64,000 bases of DNA. It comes from Actinomadura craniellae. GTDB taxonomy: Bacteria; Actinomycetota; Actinomycetes; Streptosporangiales; Streptosporangiaceae. A program made the translations under genes and the position numbers. This document shows, piece by piece, positions 41,981 through 50,186 of the stretch. The stretch spans positions 186,001 through 250,000 of the forward strand of contig NZ_QLYX01000007.1 in NCBI RefSeq assembly GCF_003289645.1, read 5' to 3'. The notes under the pieces were generated by a model, which saw only the letters and a program-made list of their open reading frames with translations, ran no database searches and had not been told where the DNA came from. Positions within the stretch are counted from its first letter, which is position 1. Every line of letters begins with the position of its first letter.

Positions 41981-42877
41981 TTACGCGGATGTGGACCGGA
42001 CGAAGTCGAGCAGGGCCCTGGAAAACACCTCGGGCTCTTCCAGGTGCCCCAGGTGCCCGCTGTCCTCCAGCACGACCAGCCGGGACCGGGGGATCAGGGT
42101 GTGGAGTTCCCGCGCCCAGCGCGGCCCGCAGGGCACGTCGTAGCGGCCGACCACGACCAGGGTGGGGACGGTGAGCGCCGGGAGAGCGTCCCGGTCGTCG
42201 ATGATGTCGGGCGCCAGGTCCTCGTCGACGGACGAGATGTAGGTGCAGGTCATCGTCTCGCGCAGGTCACGGAACTCCTCCTCGCGCTGCCAGTAACGCG
42301 CGAAGAAGGCCGGCAGGAGGTCACGCAGCGCCGCGGTGATCTCCTCGTCGCCGGTGACGGTCCCGGAGGCCTGGAGCCCGGCGAGCACCCTGGGAAGGTC
42401 CGGCCGGGCCTCGTTGCGGCGGGCGAACTCCGCGACCCTGGCGGCGGACTCGGCCACGTGCTCCGGACCCGTCACCGGGGCGCTCCCGTAGAGGACGAGA
42501 CCGCTGAGCCGGTCCGGGTGGTGCAACGCGAAGTGCTGGGCCACGAAACCACCATGCGAGTGCCCGAGGAGGAACACCCGGGGCAGGGACAGCCGGTCGA
42601 GCAGGCCCACCAGGCTGCGCGTGTAACGCTGGCGGGTGTACCCGTTGGGGTGCGCCGGCAGGCGCTGCGAACCGCCGGTGCCCAGCGGCTCGACGTACAC
42701 CATGGTCAGGAACTCCTCGGCGGCCGGCACGCGCAGGGACGTCCAGGTCACGCCCGGGCCGCCGGGCACGGCCAGGCAGACCGGGCCCGAGCCGTGCACG
42801 TGGTACCGCTGGTTCAGGCCGTCCACCACGACGTCGTGGGATCCGGGGGACAGCAGGTCGGTCGATTCGTTCTGCAT
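41981..42877 (-). CDS. Alpha/beta hydrolase (proline iminopeptidase-like)
   Basis: A 298-residue alpha/beta hydrolase. The nucleophile elbow is GHSHGG near residue 105, the oxyanion region is AVPGGPGVTW, and the catalytic His is in LEDSGHLGHLEEP, with an Asp in VVGRYDVPCGP. The PGGPG motif resembles proline iminopeptidases, but substrate is uncertain. It follows the ECF sigma gene by about 130 bases on the same strand and could be its target or partner. Confidence 0.83.
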   Translation of the reverse strand: MQNESTDLLSPGSHDVVVDGLNQRYHVHGSGPVCLAVPGGPGVTWTSLRVPAAEEFLTMVYVEPLGTGGSQRLPAHPNGYTRQRYTRSLVGLLDRLSLPRVFLLGHSHGGFVAQHFALHHPDRLSGLVLYGSAPVTGPEHVAESAARVAEFARRNEARPDLPRVLAGLQASGTVTGDEEITAALRDLLPAFFARYWQREEEFRDLRETMTCTYISSVDEDLAPDIIDDRDALPALTVPTLVVVGRYDVPCGPRWARELHTLIPRSRLVVLEDSGHLGHLEEPEVFSRALLDFVRSTSA

Positions 42878-43007
42878 CGGTTTCTCCGTAGGGGGGTGGT
42901 GCTGCGAACACCGACAAGACGCGACCGATCCGGAGAAGTTCGATCCGGGAGGAGTGACTCACGGCACAACGCCGCCCGGGCCGCGGGCGCCCCCGCGGCC
43001 CCCGGGC

Positions 43008-43934
43008 TCAACCGGCGGGGGCGTGGAACAGCCGCAGCTGGTGCATCCGGCCGTCCCGCAGCGACATCAGCCAGGCGACGGCCGGCGGGCAGTGCCCTGG
43101 CTTCTCCGGCGGGTTCACCAGATCCATCTCCCAGATGGTCGCGTCCCGGCCGGTGACCGCGGCCACGAAGCGTTGCCGCACACCCGCCTCCAGGTCACCG
43201 GCCATGCCCCGGATCAGGAAGTCCCGGCCCCCCACCCGCCGCCGTCCGCGGTAGTAGGCGACATCCGGTGTCCACCGCTCGGCCGTCAGCTCCGCGAACC
43301 GCCCCTGCTCGGCCGCGGCCAGTGTCTCCACCGCCTCCCGGGCGCTGGCCCGGCACCGCGCGACGGCATCGTCGTGCGCCGAGGCGGCGGTCGCGGCCAT
43401 CGCCTCGGCCAGCTTGGCCCTGGCCTGGCCGAGCCTGCTGCGCACCGTGCCCACCGGCACTCCGTACAGGGCGGCGATCTGGTGGTAGGAGGGGGTGCGT
43501 GGGCTGAAGTGCCGCAGCATCACCGTCACACGCAGGGTGGGGGACAGCTCGTCGATCGCCCGCCAGAGCCAGTCGCGCATCGCGTGCTGCTCGATGACCC
43601 CCTCGGGGCCCGCCCCCGCCGCGACCGCTCCCGGATCCGGGACCGGCGTCGTGATGGCCGCCGCGCGCAGCCGGGAGCGGCAGACATTACGCACGACCAT
43701 GCGCAGCCACGCGCCGACGGACTCCGGCTGCCGCACCTCACCCATCCGCCGCAGCGCGATCAGCGACGCGTCCTGCACGGCGTCCTCCACGTCAGGTCCG
43801 TTGCCGAGCACGCTCAGCGCCACCGCGTGCATACCGGCCCGGTGTCGCTCGAGCAGCGCGCCCACCGCGGCCACCTCACCGTTGCGCGCGGCACGCAGCA
43901 ACTCCACATCGGACTCTTCAGACGGAACACCCAT
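43008..43934 (-). CDS. ECF sigma factor with C-terminal SnoaL-like domain
   Basis: A 308-residue extracytoplasmic-function sigma factor. Region 2 (LLERHRAGMHAVALSVLGNGPDVEDAVQDASL) and region 4 (YHQIAALYGVPVGTVRSRLGQARAKL) are complete. An additional 130 residues (WTPDVAYYRGRRRVGGRDFLIRGM onward) resemble the NTF2/SnoaL-like extension of SigJ/ECF41-type factors, which can replace an anti-sigma factor. ATG at 43934 was chosen at the beginning of region 2 homology. Upstream frame extension has no homology. The adjacent hydrolase gene may be in its regulon. Confidence 0.83.
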   Translation of the reverse strand: MGVPSEESDVELLRAARNGEVAAVGALLERHRAGMHAVALSVLGNGPDVEDAVQDASLIALRRMGEVRQPESVGAWLRMVVRNVCRSRLRAAAITTPVPDPGAVAAGAGPEGVIEQHAMRDWLWRAIDELSPTLRVTVMLRHFSPRTPSYHQIAALYGVPVGTVRSRLGQARAKLAEAMAATAASAHDDAVARCRASAREAVETLAAAEQGRFAELTAERWTPDVAYYRGRRRVGGRDFLIRGMAGDLEAGVRQRFVAAVTGRDATIWEMDLVNPPEKPGHCPPAVAWLMSLRDGRMHQLRLFHAPAG

Positions 43935-44047
43935 CACTCGGCACAGAGTACGCAAAGCAGATTGTGACCTGCGCGAACACCAAGCCGACCGAGGAGCTAC
44001 GGATTCACGCCAGCACGAACAAAGACCACCCAGCAGGCGACCGGAAC

Positions 44048-44653
44048 TCACCGCCGTTCCCGCCGCCGGCGCACCCACCGCACCGCCTCGGCCAACCCCG
44101 CCACCGACACCGCCAGCCCCAACCCCAGCAGCAACCCCCGCAACGGGTCCTCCTTGAACGCCGCACCACCCACATAACCGACCAGCGCCGAATACCCGCC
44201 CCAGCTCACCGCCGCGACCGCCGCGAAGAACGCGAACCGCCCCGCCGGATACCCCGTCGCCCCCATCGTCAACGTGACCGCCGTCCGCCCACCCGGCACA
44301 TACCGCGCCACCACCAGCACCACCCCGCCCCGCTCCGCCAGCACCGACCCCGCCCGGTCGAACGCCGAACGCCGCCGCGACCCCACCGGCAACCCACGCT
44401 CCCACCGGCCACCCGACCGCCGCCCCACCCAGCACGACACGTGATCACCCACGAACGCCCCCGCCGCCGCGACCACCACCACCACCGGCAAAGACGGCTC
44501 ACCCGAGGCCGCGTACACCCCCGCGGTCACCACCAGACTCTCGCTCGGCACCACCGGGAAGAACCCGTCCACCAACGCCACCGTGAACAACACCGCGTAG
44601 AACCACGGCGACGTCACCGCACCGCCCACCACCCGCATGACCTCATCAAGCAT
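44048..44653 (-). CDS. DedA-family membrane protein
   Basis: A 201-residue DedA/VTT protein, probably a lipid scramblase or transporter. Helices are at about 15-33, 50-70, 135-155 and 165-188. The family pattern is visible in FFPVVPSESLVVTAGVYAA, GAFVGDHVSCWVGRR and RYVPGGRTAVTLTMGATGYP with its conserved Arg and Gly. ATG at 44653. A 37-base box nearly the same as that before the ABC exporter lies 42 bases upstream, hinting at common control in envelope defence. Confidence 0.88.
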   Translation of the reverse strand: MLDEVMRVVGGAVTSPWFYAVLFTVALVDGFFPVVPSESLVVTAGVYAASGEPSLPVVVVVAAAGAFVGDHVSCWVGRRSGGRWERGLPVGSRRRSAFDRAGSVLAERGGVVLVVARYVPGGRTAVTLTMGATGYPAGRFAFFAAVAAVSWGGYSALVGYVGGAAFKEDPLRGLLLGLGLAVSVAGLAEAVRWVRRRRERR

Positions 44654-44694
44654 GCCGACGACACTAGGAAGCCACCGGGAACACCCCCATCACC

Positions 44695-44731
44695 CGAACG
44701 GCACCCGCCACCCCCGACCTTCGTCAACCCC
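44695..44731 (-). promoter_or_regulatory. Shared 37-base upstream box (dedA copy)
   Basis: The second copy of the box at 41911-41947, with four differences, one of them in the ACTTTCGT core (ACCTTCGT). On the transcribed strand it again provides TTGACG and precedes the dedA start by 42 bases. Confidence 0.55.
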
Positions 44732-44743
44732 GCGCCAGGCCCC

Positions 44744-45808
44744 TCAGCCCTCGGCCGAAGGCTCAGAACGCGCCGCACGCCCCCTGGCCAGCAACGGATG
44801 CACCCGCATCGCCGCCTCCAACTCACCGGGCAGCTCATCGCGGTACCGGCCCAGCGTCGACAGATCCGAATGGCCCAGCACCCGCCGCACCGCATCCATG
44901 TCCGTCGCCGCCGCCAGCAGATGCGTCGCCGTGGTGTGCCGCAGCCCGTGCGGCGTCACCACCCGCCGATGATCGGGATCAGCCCGCGCCCGCACCCGAT
45001 CCAGCACCCCCTGCACATCCCCGCGCGCCAGCCGCCGCCCCCGCCACGACAGCAACAACGCCCGCTCCTCCACCCCCCGCTCCAGCAACGCCCGCCCCTC
45101 CCGCCGGTAGGCGTCCAGCACCGCCGCGACCTCACCGGGCAACGGCACATCCCGCGTCCGCCCGCCCTTCCCGCGGATCCGCCAGTACCGCACCCCCGCG
45201 TTCACGAAGAAGTCATCCAGATCGGCCCGGGTCAACTCCGACACCCGCGGCCCCACCGACACCAACAGCAACACGATCAACGCATCACGCAACTCAGTGC
45301 GCTGATCCGAACGCCCCTCCACCCGCTCACCGGCCAACCGCCGCGCCGCCCCCACCATCCCGGCCGCCTGCTCCTGCGTCAGCGCCCTCCGCCGCTCCGG
45401 CAACCCACCCCGCGCCCGGGGCACCACCGTCGCCGCATCCATCGGATTGCGCTGCACCCACCCCGCCACCGCCGCGTACCGGAAGAACGCCGACACCGAA
45501 CGGCGGAACCGGGCCTGCGACGACGGGCTCTGCACCGGAACACCGCCCGCACCCGGCGGGGGAGCCGACCGGCGACGCCCATCCGGCTTACGCGCGAACG
45601 CCAGCAACACCGCATCGACATCCTCACCGGTCAGATCGTCCAACACCCCCGCATGACCGGTCAGATCCGCGAACGTCGCCACATCCCGCGTGTAGATCTC
45701 GGCCGTACCGGGGGAGAGGGCACCAGTGGCGGCCTTGGCCCGCACCATCTCCGCATACCGGTCAGCGGCCTCCACCACGGTGATATCGGGAACCTGTGCG
45801 GGACGCAT
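44744..45808 (-). CDS. Tyrosine recombinase/integrase
   Basis: A 354-residue tyrosine recombinase. The SAM-like DNA-binding domain covers about 10-130; the catalytic domain has Arg in VGPRVSELTRADL, Lys in RIRGKGGRTRDVPL, HGLRHTTATHLL for the His-x-x-Arg pair, GHSDLSTLGRY for the second His and the nucleophile Tyr. ATG at 45808 is seven bases behind TAGCCT and may be leaderless. It is not next to a tRNA or obvious att site, so it may be a XerC-like housekeeping paralogue or the remnant integrase of an element. The longer upstream frame is antisense to the methyltransferase gene. Confidence 0.87.
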   Translation of the reverse strand: MRPAQVPDITVVEAADRYAEMVRAKAATGALSPGTAEIYTRDVATFADLTGHAGVLDDLTGEDVDAVLLAFARKPDGRRRSAPPPGAGGVPVQSPSSQARFRRSVSAFFRYAAVAGWVQRNPMDAATVVPRARGGLPERRRALTQEQAAGMVGAARRLAGERVEGRSDQRTELRDALIVLLLVSVGPRVSELTRADLDDFFVNAGVRYWRIRGKGGRTRDVPLPGEVAAVLDAYRREGRALLERGVEERALLLSWRGRRLARGDVQGVLDRVRARADPDHRRVVTPHGLRHTTATHLLAAATDMDAVRRVLGHSDLSTLGRYRDELPGELEAAMRVHPLLARGRAARSEPSAEG

Positions 45809-46010
45809 GCCCGCCAGGCTAACGCCGCCCACCGACACACCACCCCCGAACCACCTCGACCCCACAGGTAAAGTGGCCGGTGCAGACAACCGGACCGACC
45901 CGGGAGGTGAGAACGATCGCCACACCAGGCCGAACGCCCTCACCGCACGACCGGGCGGTCGCACCGTAGCCGACCGCGGAGGGCGCACCCCACACCCCGA
46001 AAGGCCCTCC

Positions 46011-46793
46011 ATGCCGGATCCGGCATTCCCCACCCTCACCGCCACCGCCGCCGCCCTACGCGCCGCCGGATGCGTCTTCGCCGAAGACGAAGCCCGCCTC
46101 CTCATCTCCGCGGCACGCACCCCCGCCCACCTGACCACCCTGGTGGACCGGCGCGCCGCCGGCCTGCCCCTGGAACACGTCCTCGGCTGGGCGGAGTTCC
46201 GCGGCCTGCGGATCACCGTGGACCCCGGCGTTTTCGTCCCCCGCCGGCGCACCGAATTCCTCATCGCCCACGCCACCACCCTCACCCGACCCGGCAGCGT
46301 CGTCGTCGACCTGTGCTGCGGGTCGGGCGCGCTGGGCGCCGCCCTGGCCGCCGCCGTACCCGGAATCGACCTGCACGCCACCGACATCGACCCCGCCGCC
46401 GTGCGCTGCGCCCGGCGGAACCTTCCCGGCCACCCGGTGTACCAGGGCGACCTCTACCACCCGTTGCCCGCCACCCTCCGCGGCCGCATCGACACCCTGC
46501 TCGCCAACGTCCCCTACGTCCCCACCGGCCAGCTCAAACTGCTGCCACCCGAAGCCCGCGACCACGAGGCACGCGTCGCCCTCGACGGCGGAGCCGACGG
46601 CCTCGACGTCCTGCGGAAGGTGACCGCCGAAGCCGCCGGCTGGCTGGCCCCCGGCGGCCACCTGCTGTTCGAGACCAGCCACACCCAGGCGCCACACGCC
46701 ACCCGAGCCGCCGCCCACCACGGGCTGACCCCCCAACTGGCCCGATCGGCCGAACTGGACGCCACCGTCGTCATCGCCACCAGACCCGCCTGA
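46011..46793 (+). CDS. PrmC/HemK-related methyltransferase
   Basis: A 260-residue class I methyltransferase related to PrmC, which methylates the GGQ glutamine of release factors. The cofactor motif VVDLCCGSGALGAALAAAVPG and HATDIDPAAVRCARRNL are clear, as is the upstream PLEHVLGWAEFRGLRITVDPGVFVPR. The catalytic NPPY motif of PrmC is NVPY here, which defines a separate PrmC-related subfamily of uncertain target. ATG at 46011 has AAAGG six bases upstream. It is divergent from the recombinase gene. Confidence 0.83.
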   Translation: MPDPAFPTLTATAAALRAAGCVFAEDEARLLISAARTPAHLTTLVDRRAAGLPLEHVLGWAEFRGLRITVDPGVFVPRRRTEFLIAHATTLTRPGSVVVDLCCGSGALGAALAAAVPGIDLHATDIDPAAVRCARRNLPGHPVYQGDLYHPLPATLRGRIDTLLANVPYVPTGQLKLLPPEARDHEARVALDGGADGLDVLRKVTAEAAGWLAPGGHLLFETSHTQAPHATRAAAHHGLTPQLARSAELDATVVIATRPA

Positions 46794-46865
46794 GGAACCA
46801 CAGGTACAGGTCGCACCGCCTGCCCAGCGACGACCGGCAACGCATCGCCTGTGCATATACCGGGC

Positions 46866-46917
46866 GGCCGGCAGGACCCTGGCGGCGGTTTCCCCTGCCG
46901 TCGGGGTCCTGCCGGCC
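46866..46917 (+). terminator. Terminator after PrmC-like gene
   Basis: A perfect 14-bp stem (GGCCGGCAGGACCC and its complement) encloses 24 bases, 72 bases after the methyltransferase stop. Confidence 0.6.
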
Positions 46918-46975
46918 GGGGGAGAGGCCACAAGAAGCGTCCACTCCAGAACATCCGGCAAGCGGCGACACCACC

Positions 46976-47007
46976 GTGACGGCGGCCGGCTCGCCGGCCG
47001 CCGTCAC
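46976..47007. terminator. Second strong hairpin downstream of PrmC-like gene
   Basis: GTGACGGCGGCCGGC and its exact complement form a 15-bp stem with two central bases. It may be a back-up terminator or the end of a lost transcription unit. Confidence 0.5.
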
Positions 47008-47084
47008 CGGGCAGCGCGCCGCCGACCGGCTTCACGCACGGGCCAAGGCAGCCGGCAGTGGCACCGTCCCGAACCCAGAAAATA

Positions 47085-47124
47085 CGCTATACCGGACAGA
47101 ATCCCCCTTCTGTCTGGTATAGCG
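47085..47124. repeat. 17-bp inverted repeat containing TATACC
   Basis: The arms CGCTATACCGGACAGAA and its complement match at 16 of 17 positions around a six-base loop. Each arm contains a TATACC/GGTATA box. It resembles a large operator for a dimeric regulator rather than a terminator, because the arms are not GC-rich and no gene ends nearby. Confidence 0.55.
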
Positions 47125-47486
47125 TCGATGCGGTTTCGTCACGAGTTTCCGGGTCGTCAGACTCGGGCGATGCGACGAGTGCAGGTGGGGCGACCGGCTC
47201 GGGTGGTATCGGTGATGGTGCTCGCGATCGGGAGAAGGCTCGCCATCACGAACGCCTCGGGCCGCGGCGGCGGGTTGGCGCGAACGCCACCCGGCTGCCA
47301 TCTGAAGATCATCGCTGGAGGGCCGGCCGCTGACGCCACGTGCGCCCGGCCAGGCGGCACTGCGTCAAGCGCAAGGTGCCGACCGGGCGCGGCATCCACC
47401 TCGGGCGCGTCGTCATCGCATCCAGGCGCCGACAGGCGCCGAACACACCTTGCTGGGCGGGTTCTCCCCTGACTCAAGATTGGTCG

Positions 47487-47500
47487 ATAATGTACATTAT
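47487..47500. promoter_or_regulatory. Perfect 14-bp palindrome ATAATGTACATTAT
   Basis: A complete AT-rich palindrome stands in GC-rich surroundings 116 bases past the end of the ligase operon. Its TGTACA centre also occurs in the arms of the clpP/phd operator. Confidence 0.4.
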
Positions 47501-47594
47501 GTTAAGTAAGTGTCCTTGGCTGGTAATCGTGTCGGCTATCGAGCGCACACCTCCTGCCCCGGAGGGCACCGGCCTTCTCGCCCCGAGCAAGACG

Positions 47595-47615
47595 GCCGCT
47601 GATCACATCAGCGGC
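47595..47615 (-). terminator. Terminator of the four-gene cassette
   Basis: GCCGCTGAT and ATCAGCGGC form a perfect 9-bp stem with a three-base loop directly adjoining the MurD-like stop codon. Confidence 0.65.
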
Positions 47616-48911
47616 TCAGAGGACACGCCGGCGGATCGCTTCGTCGAACTGTTTGCCGCGGTCGGCGTAGTCGCGGTACTCCCCGACAGCGGCGCAGGCC
47701 GGGGACAACAGAACCGTGTCACCCGGCCGAGCCACCGCGGCAGCGCGGGCCACCAGATCAGCCATCGGGCCGGGCGCGTGTTCATAGCCGTGCACGCCCG
47801 CGGCGTCGAGGGCTGCGGCGATGTGGGGGGCCTCCTCGCCGATGAGCAGCACGGCTCGGACCTGCCGCTCCCGCAGACCGGCTGCGAGGTCCTCGAAGGA
47901 GACGCCCTTGCTCGAACCACCCAGGATGAGGACCTTCGGTCCGTCGTAGGCGTCCGTGGCGGCCAGGGTGCTCTGCGGTGTGGTGGACAATGAGTCGTCC
48001 ACCCACCGCACGCCGCCCGCGATGGCCACGGTCTGCAGTCGGTGCGGCAGCCCTTCCATCGCCCGTACCCCGGTGCGCACAGCGTCGAGGTCACCATGTA
48101 CGAGGTCGTAGGTGACGGCGACGGCTGCGGCGATGTTGAACAGGTTGTGCCGCCCGGGCAGGGTCACATCGCGGGCGTCCACTACCTGCTCTCCCCCGAG
48201 GTAGATCCCGTTGGGGCGGATGTCCATGCCCTCCGGGCGCCCGAGTGGGACTCGCCGCTGAGCCCGGCTGAGGGCGGCGATCCGGGCAGCGGGGGGACTG
48301 TCGGCGGCGTATACCACGATGTCCTGCCGTGACTGGAAGGCGGCGATCGCCGCCTTCGCCTGTTCGTACTCGGTGAGGTCGTGATGCCAGTTCAGGTGGT
48401 CCGGTGTGATCGGCAGGACCACCGCCACCTGTGGGGAGAGCGTCAAGTCCATCAGTTGGAAGCTGGACAGCTCCAGCACGACCACGTCCTCGGCCTTGAT
48501 CCTGCTGAGCAGGGACAGCGGCGGGGTACCGATGTTGCCGGCCACGAACGCCGTGCGGCCTGCGGCACGCAGGATTGCGGTGGCGGCGGTGGCCGTGGTG
48601 CCCTTGCCATTGGTCCCTGTCACACCGATCACCCGCGCCGGGCACCGCTTCATGAACTCGCCGATCACGCTGGTGACGGGGATCCCGGTGGGCAGGGAAT
48701 CGGGACGCACGCTGGGGCTGCGAACGATCAGCTCGGCGCTCTCTACGCCGGCCAGGTACTCATCGGCGACCTCGACTCCCCCGTAGGGTTCGACCGTACC
48801 GCTGCGCTCATGGATCACCACTGCGTGCCCTTGTGCCCGCCAGTACTCGACGGCGGCTTGGCCTTCCACCCCGTGACCGATCACGGCTACCCGTAGGCGG
48901 TGTTCCTTCAC
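47616..48911 (-). CDS. MurD-like ATP-dependent amide ligase
   Basis: A 431-residue Mur ligase closest in pattern to MurD, which joins D-glutamate to UDP-MurNAc-L-alanine. The N-terminal Rossmann-like domain is kept (RVAVIGHGVEGQAAVEYWRAQG); the central ATPase has VTGTNGKGTTATAA, VVLELSSFQL and DHLNWHHDLTEYEQAKAAI, whose Lys corresponds to the carbamylated residue; the C-terminal domain has the MurD-type SPACAAVGEYRDYADRGKQF. GTG at 48911 follows GAGG. It lies next to an ATP-grasp gene, not in a dcw cluster, so it is probably a dedicated secondary-metabolism ligase rather than the housekeeping MurD. An alternative peptidoglycan-modifying role remains possible. Confidence 0.85.
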   Translation of the reverse strand: MKEHRLRVAVIGHGVEGQAAVEYWRAQGHAVVIHERSGTVEPYGGVEVADEYLAGVESAELIVRSPSVRPDSLPTGIPVTSVIGEFMKRCPARVIGVTGTNGKGTTATAATAILRAAGRTAFVAGNIGTPPLSLLSRIKAEDVVVLELSSFQLMDLTLSPQVAVVLPITPDHLNWHHDLTEYEQAKAAIAAFQSRQDIVVYAADSPPAARIAALSRAQRRVPLGRPEGMDIRPNGIYLGGEQVVDARDVTLPGRHNLFNIAAAVAVTYDLVHGDLDAVRTGVRAMEGLPHRLQTVAIAGGVRWVDDSLSTTPQSTLAATDAYDGPKVLILGGSSKGVSFEDLAAGLRERQVRAVLLIGEEAPHIAAALDAAGVHGYEHAPGPMADLVARAAAVARPGDTVLLSPACAAVGEYRDYADRGKQFDEAIRRRVL

Positions 48912-48916
48912 GCGCC

Positions 48917-50167
48917 TCAGCCGCCGATCCTTGTGTGGAACGGCTTGACCCACCCGGAATTGGTCTCGATCTTCACATGTTCGATATCGCGAATGGCGTC
49001 CTCGTAGGGGCCGGTCAGCATGCCCACCCAGGCGCGGTCCGATGTGCCGATGGCTGGAACCAGTCCCCCTGGCTCCGCGAACTGCGTATGAGTGCACACC
49101 GAGTCGCTCGGCGGAACGGTGCCCAGCACGGTTCCGCCGGACTCCAGCCCGTACCAGAACGCCATGGTCTGGGTCAGCGGCCCACTGCTGTCGTAGGAGG
49201 GTGCGCGTATTGATCTGCCGAGTGGCAGTAGGACGACATGTTCCATGATCTCGACAGGGTCGACATGGTAGGCAAGCGCGATCTGCTCGACGATCGTTCC
49301 GCCGCCGATCCGTCCGATGTTCGCGTCGATCAGGTAGGACTCGTCGCCTGCCACGAGGTACTCGCAGTGGAAGTAACCGTTTCGGAGGTCGGAGCGGTGT
49401 ACCAGCGTGGTCACGCTATCGCGACACCGTTGTCGGGCTGCGGGTGAAAGCGATACGTCCGCGGGGAAAGCGTTACCGACCTCGGTCAATCCCACCCGCA
49501 TCCGTTGCGAGAATCCAAGGAAAGTGATGGCACCCTGCTCAACGAAACCCTCCAGGCTGAACAGGTCTCCGTTGATGCGTTCCTGGTGGATCCACTCCTG
49601 GGTATCCGCGTCGGGCAGTTCTGATGTGTCTATCGCTGCGCGCACCTCGTCGATCGATACGTCAGCGGACGGAAAGTAGGCTTGTCCGAGCGCGCCGGCG
49701 CTCAGTGAAGGTTTCAATACCGACCCGGAGGGTGACGCGGCAATCGCGGTGAGGTCGGCGTCGGCGATCGAGCGGCGGTGGATGATCGATCCGCGTGGGC
49801 AGTACTCGGGAATCGTCCGGTTGACGACGGCCTTTTGTGAGAGTAATGAGATTGCCCGGTCCGGGCCGGAAATGTGGTGTGTATCCGCCGCTTGCTCCAC
49901 CAGCGGGAACTTTTCATCCCATAGGGACGTCACCGCGACGACGCCGGCCAGGATCTCTGGACGCTCCGCGAGTAGACTCGTTACGCTACCCGGGTCTTCG
50001 ATGTCGGTCTGATGGGATGCGCACGTTCGAAGTGCGGTGCGGGATTCGCCGGAGAACTGTTGGATATTACCGAGAACAACGGCTTCGTAGCCTGCACGTC
50101 GGAGCGCCGCTGGTGCGTACTTCATGGTCACGCAGCCGATACCGATGAGTAGGATCTTTTCTGTCAT
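48917..50167 (-). CDS. ATP-grasp ligase
   Basis: A 416-residue ATP-grasp protein, the family that makes amide bonds through acyl phosphates. Features include the N-terminal preATP-grasp domain (KILLIGIGCVTMKYAPAALRRAGYEAVVLG), the ATP-binding Lys in GSVLKPSLSAGALGQAYF, EGFVEQGAITFLG and the metal-binding acidic/Asn pattern FHCEYLVAGDESYLIDANIGRIGGG. The carboxylate and amine substrates are unknown. ATG at 50167. Its stop is five bases before the GTG of the MurD-like gene and its start 19 bases after the methyltransferase stop. Confidence 0.83.
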   Translation of the reverse strand: MTEKILLIGIGCVTMKYAPAALRRAGYEAVVLGNIQQFSGESRTALRTCASHQTDIEDPGSVTSLLAERPEILAGVVAVTSLWDEKFPLVEQAADTHHISGPDRAISLLSQKAVVNRTIPEYCPRGSIIHRRSIADADLTAIAASPSGSVLKPSLSAGALGQAYFPSADVSIDEVRAAIDTSELPDADTQEWIHQERINGDLFSLEGFVEQGAITFLGFSQRMRVGLTEVGNAFPADVSLSPAARQRCRDSVTTLVHRSDLRNGYFHCEYLVAGDESYLIDANIGRIGGGTIVEQIALAYHVDPVEIMEHVVLLPLGRSIRAPSYDSSGPLTQTMAFWYGLESGGTVLGTVPPSDSVCTHTQFAEPGGLVPAIGTSDRAWVGMLTGPYEDAIRDIEHVKIETNSGWVKPFHTRIGG

Positions 50168-50186
50168 CTCATCCCCGTACCAGTGG

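Larger units (their letters stand above)
46794..47615. other. 820-base gene-free region with clustered palindromes
   Basis: No gene is recognised. The region contains a terminator-like hairpin at 46866, a second at 46976, a 17-bp near-perfect inverted repeat at 47085, an AT-rich palindrome at 47487 and a terminator for the ligase operon at 47595. Reading frames between 47125 and 47480 on both strands look random. The density of palindromes marks a boundary between the methyltransferase and the four-gene cassette. Confidence 0.5.

Noticed and set aside
44744-47615. Integrated element with tRNA attachment site next to the recombinase
   Set aside because: No tRNA-like sequence or direct repeat pair bounding the segment was found; the recombinase has no excisionase or element genes beside it.
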